Source: JAJFFW01 sp963922595
GTDB lineage: Bacteria > Pseudomonadota > Alphaproteobacteria > Caulobacterales > Parvularculaceae
DNA length: 7,260 bases
Reading direction: 5' to 3'
NCBI GenBank assembly: GCA_963922595.1
Contig: CAWUIM010000105.1
Location: 1 to 7,260, forward strand
A program made the position numbers and the translations under genes. Every line of letters starts with the position of its first letter. Positions within the stretch are counted from its first letter, which is position 1. This document shows positions 5,975 through 7,260 of the stretch, in pieces. Below the pieces are notes generated by a model, which had not been told where the DNA came from, searched no databases, and worked only from the letters and a program-made list of their open reading frames with translations.

Positions 5975-6271
5975 TTAGACCGACTTCATCCGGTCGATGA
6001 GGCGGCGGTAGCCCTGATGGGGCTCTTCTTTCAAAAAGCGCGCGACCCGCGCCACGGTGGTCGTCGACGCGCCGGTCTCAGCGGCGATCTCGCGATAGGA
6101 AAGCGCGCCCGCGTCGAGGAGAAGCGCAATCCGCCAGCGCTCGGCGAACGCCTTGATCTCAGCGGGCGTCGCCAGATCGCGCAGGAACGCTTCCGCCTCC
6201 TCGGCGCTTTCGAGCGCGTTCAGCGCCTCGCAAAGGGCGGCGATATTGTCGGCGGTGGTGGCGGCTGTCAT
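5975..6271 (-). CDS. TrpR-like transcriptional regulator, YerC/YecD family
   Basis: The 98-residue protein has the fold signature of TrpR-superfamily YerC proteins: a helical N-terminal half with LRDLATPAEIKAFAERW (30-46) and a helix-turn-helix (about 57-80) with SYREIAAETGASTTTVARV. This closely parallels the TrpR-type reader ETGASTATISRV motif of YerC proteins. It is probably a DNA-binding repressor. Its place directly ahead of hisG suggests it senses histidine status; TrpR-family proteins have been proposed as histidine regulators (HisR) in Gram-positive bacteria, and a YerC-like gene also precedes hisG in some Xanthomonadales as I recall. The ATG at 6271 is chosen because AAGGA sits eight bases upstream and the length fits the family. 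A longer frame opening at the TTG of 6322 is unlikely because that TTG is part of the -35 box. The inverted repeat in its promoter suggests autoregulation. Confidence 0.92.
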   Translation of the reverse strand: MTAATTADNIAALCEALNALESAEEAEAFLRDLATPAEIKAFAERWRIALLLDAGALSYREIAAETGASTTTVARVARFLKEEPHQGYRRLIDRMKSV

Positions 6272-6293
6272 GGCTTCTATCCTTGCGCGGCGC

Positions 6294-6322
6294 GTAGTAA
6301 TACGCTGATACAGCGGTGTCAA
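6294..6322 (-). promoter_or_regulatory. Predicted promoter of the yerC-hisG operon
   Basis: The minus strand has a perfect -35 TTGACA (6322-6317). The -10 is less clear: TACTAC (6299-6294) at 17-base spacing, or TATTAC (6301-6296) at 15-base spacing. It leaves a leader of roughly 20 bases before the yerC ATG, with a good Shine-Dalgarno (AAGGA, 6284-6280). There is no run of His codons, so a classical his leader-peptide attenuator is not seen. Confidence 0.6.
6303..6315. promoter_or_regulatory. Candidate operator: CGCTG-ATA-CAGCG inverted repeat in the yerC promoter
   Basis: A perfect inverted repeat with five-base arms and a three-base centre lies exactly in the -35/-10 spacer. A repressor bound here would block RNA polymerase. 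The most economical candidate is the TrpR-like protein encoded just downstream. This is inference from position and symmetry. Confidence 0.45.
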
Positions 6323-6560
6323 TCGCTCCGCAGCATAACCGCTCGCCGCCCCATGGAACAGGGAGATCGCGCATTGCGCCGAAAACCAGACGCCCGCCCG
6401 CCCCCTTACCGGCCCCGGAAACAGAGCGTCCGGCGATCGGCGCCGCGCCCGTCCGCGTATCAGTCAGTATACTGAGTTTATCGCTATCTGAGACAACGCA
6501 TCATTGCCTGACCCGCCCGCCTTGCCTACATCTTCACCCGCAGCCCCATCAGGAACCGCC
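6323..6560. other. Intergenic region between the divergent yerC-hisG and cNMP/Trx-reductase genes
   Basis: About 238 bases separate the yerC -35 box from the start of the divergent gene. No RNA gene or convincing ORF is visible; the one long frame through it is proline-rich and low in complexity. The left half is very C-rich. The right half holds a cluster of TCAG/CTGA half-sites. A weak plus-strand promoter could be TTGCCT (6504-6509) with TACATC (6527-6532) at 17-base spacing, each a partial match to consensus. Confidence 0.45.
6460..6492. promoter_or_regulatory. Palindrome TCAGTATACTGA with extra half-sites, possible regulator binding site
   Basis: TCAGTATACTGA (6464-6475) is a perfect 12-base palindrome. 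Directly before it is another TCAG (6460-6463), and a further CTGAG occurs at 6488-6492, repeating the CTGAG of 6472-6476. The palindrome's core contains TATACT, a good -10 match on both strands, but no good -35 stands at the right distance. It lies about 85-100 bases upstream of the thioredoxin-reductase-like gene and could be an operator or activator site for it. Confidence 0.4.
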
Positions 6561-7260
6561 ATGACCGACAATGTGAAACTGGACATGAACTACCGCTTCA
6601 ACGACCAGGAGCTGGAAGAGCTTAAACCCTATGGCGAGGTGCGCCGGCATGAGGCGGGCGCAATCCTGTTCGACGAAGGCGACCGCGAGACCGACCTTCT
6701 CGTCCTCCTTAACGGCGCGCTCAATGTCTACCTCCATGAGCATGGCGAGGAGCGCCGCGTCGGCTGGCTGGAGCCCGGCCAGTTCACCGGCGACGTCTCC
6801 ATGATCACAGGACAGCGCTCCCTCGTAAAAGCGCGCATGGAGGAAGCGGGCGAAGTATTACACATCCCGCGCGACGCGCTGAAGCGCTTGCTGGTGGAGC
6901 GCTCCGGCCTTTCCGACGCTCTCGTCACCGCGTTCATCGCACGCCGCGCCTGGGCGCGTGCGTCGGGCCGCGCCAGCGTCGTCCTTGTGGGCCGCGCCTT
7001 CGACCAACAGGCGTTTTCCATTCGCGATTTGCTGACCAAACATGCGGTCCCGCATCTGTGGGTGGAAGCGGACGCCGATCCGCAGGCGACAGCGATCGTG
7101 GAGCGGCTCCGCCTCACCCTCGACGACACGCCGATCCTGGTGAGCGGCGCCGACGAGACGCTGGTGAAACCCTCGCTCTCGGAGGTCTCCCGCGCCCTCG
7201 GCCTCGACCTCCTGCCCGATAAGGCGTGTGCGGACGTGATCGTCGTCGGCGCCGGCCCCG
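6561..7260 (+). CDS. Cyclic-nucleotide-binding domain fused to thioredoxin reductase-like flavoenzyme (3' end outside window)
   Basis: The 233 visible residues begin at ATG 6561, with AGGA six bases upstream. Residues about 10-115 form a CRP-like cNMP-binding beta-roll: AILFDEGDRETDLLVLLNGALNVY, then a phosphate cassette GDVSMITGQRS (77-87) with the conserved arginine R86, though the usual Glu after Gly is Asp (D78). Residues about 137-217 look like a thioredoxin/glutaredoxin-type or degenerate alpha/beta linker domain (ASVVLVGRAF; HLWVEADADP; TPILVSGADETLVKPS), lacking a C-x-x-C motif. At 225-233 the FAD-binding motif DVIVVGAGP begins, running off the edge. This order matches a known family of about 550-residue cNMP-domain/thioredoxin-disulfide reductase fusions common in Proteobacteria. 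The role is probably redox signalling or thiol reduction gated by a nucleotide or other ligand. Its catalytic CxxC lies beyond the window. Confidence 0.85.
   Translation, partial: MTDNVKLDMNYRFNDQELEELKPYGEVRRHEAGAILFDEGDRETDLLVLLNGALNVYLHEHGEERRVGWLEPGQFTGDVSMITGQRSLVKARMEEAGEVLHIPRDALKRLLVERSGLSDALVTAFIARRAWARASGRASVVLVGRAFDQQAFSIRDLLTKHAVPHLWVEADADPQATAIVERLRLTLDDTPILVSGADETLVKPSLSEVSRALGLDLLPDKACADVIVVGAGP

Noticed and set aside
6272..6322. 17-residue N-terminal extension of the YerC-like protein from the TTG at 6322
   Set aside because: The TTG-ACA is the -35 box. The ATG at 6271 has a strong, well-spaced Shine-Dalgarno and gives the usual family length.
6316..6564. 82-codon plus-strand frame in the divergent intergenic region
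   Set aside because: Its GTG start lies in the yerC -35 region, composition is proline-rich and low in complexity, and it overlaps the true start of the cNMP/Trx-reductase gene in another frame.
1..7260. CRISPR array, tRNA/rRNA genes, insertion sequence ends, toxin-antitoxin pair
   Set aside because: No regularly spaced direct repeats, tRNA cloverleaf sequence, transposase or terminal inverted repeats were seen on either strand; the lower-GC block has no visible mobile-element boundaries.

Overview
The window comes from a Proteobacterium, most likely an alphaproteobacterium (inferred from GC-rich coding style and the gene families; not provable here). Two gene tails run off the edges and five complete genes lie between them, all five on the minus strand. 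From right to left they are: a TrpR-like regulator (YerC/YecD family), hisG, a NarL/LuxR-type response regulator, a 7TMR-DISM sensor histidine kinase, and a secreted repeat protein with a C-terminal LCCL domain. At the left edge is the plus-strand 3' end of a photolyase-like gene, which converges on the LCCL gene with a strong intrinsic terminator between them. At the right edge is the plus-strand 5' part of a cyclic-nucleotide-binding/thioredoxin-reductase fusion, divergent from the yerC-hisG operon.

The yerC-hisG pair has a good sigma70-like -35 box (TTGACA) and a perfect CGCTG-ATA-CAGCG inverted repeat between -35 and -10. This suggests autoregulation by the TrpR-like protein and control of the first step of histidine synthesis. 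HisG is the long, E. coli-like form with its own C-terminal regulatory domain.

Directly after hisG, where hisD would be expected in a classical his operon, a response regulator begins 12 bases past the hisG stop; its Shine-Dalgarno overlaps that stop codon. The kinase follows with a start that probably overlaps the regulator. After a 92-base gap holding a short GC hairpin and a T run comes the exported LCCL protein. These three genes look less GC-rich than both flanks, so they may be an acquired sensing-and-output cassette now read from the his promoter.

The most novel object is the 514-residue LCCL protein. It has a signal peptide and four tandem cysteine/tryptophan repeats of about 70 residues. 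The fourth repeat is split by a glycine-rich hydrophobic segment, and a clear LCCL domain follows. Together with the membrane kinase, whose periplasmic DISMED2 domain is a likely ligand sensor, this may be a signal-responsive envelope or secreted system. No tRNA, rRNA, CRISPR array or insertion sequence is visible.
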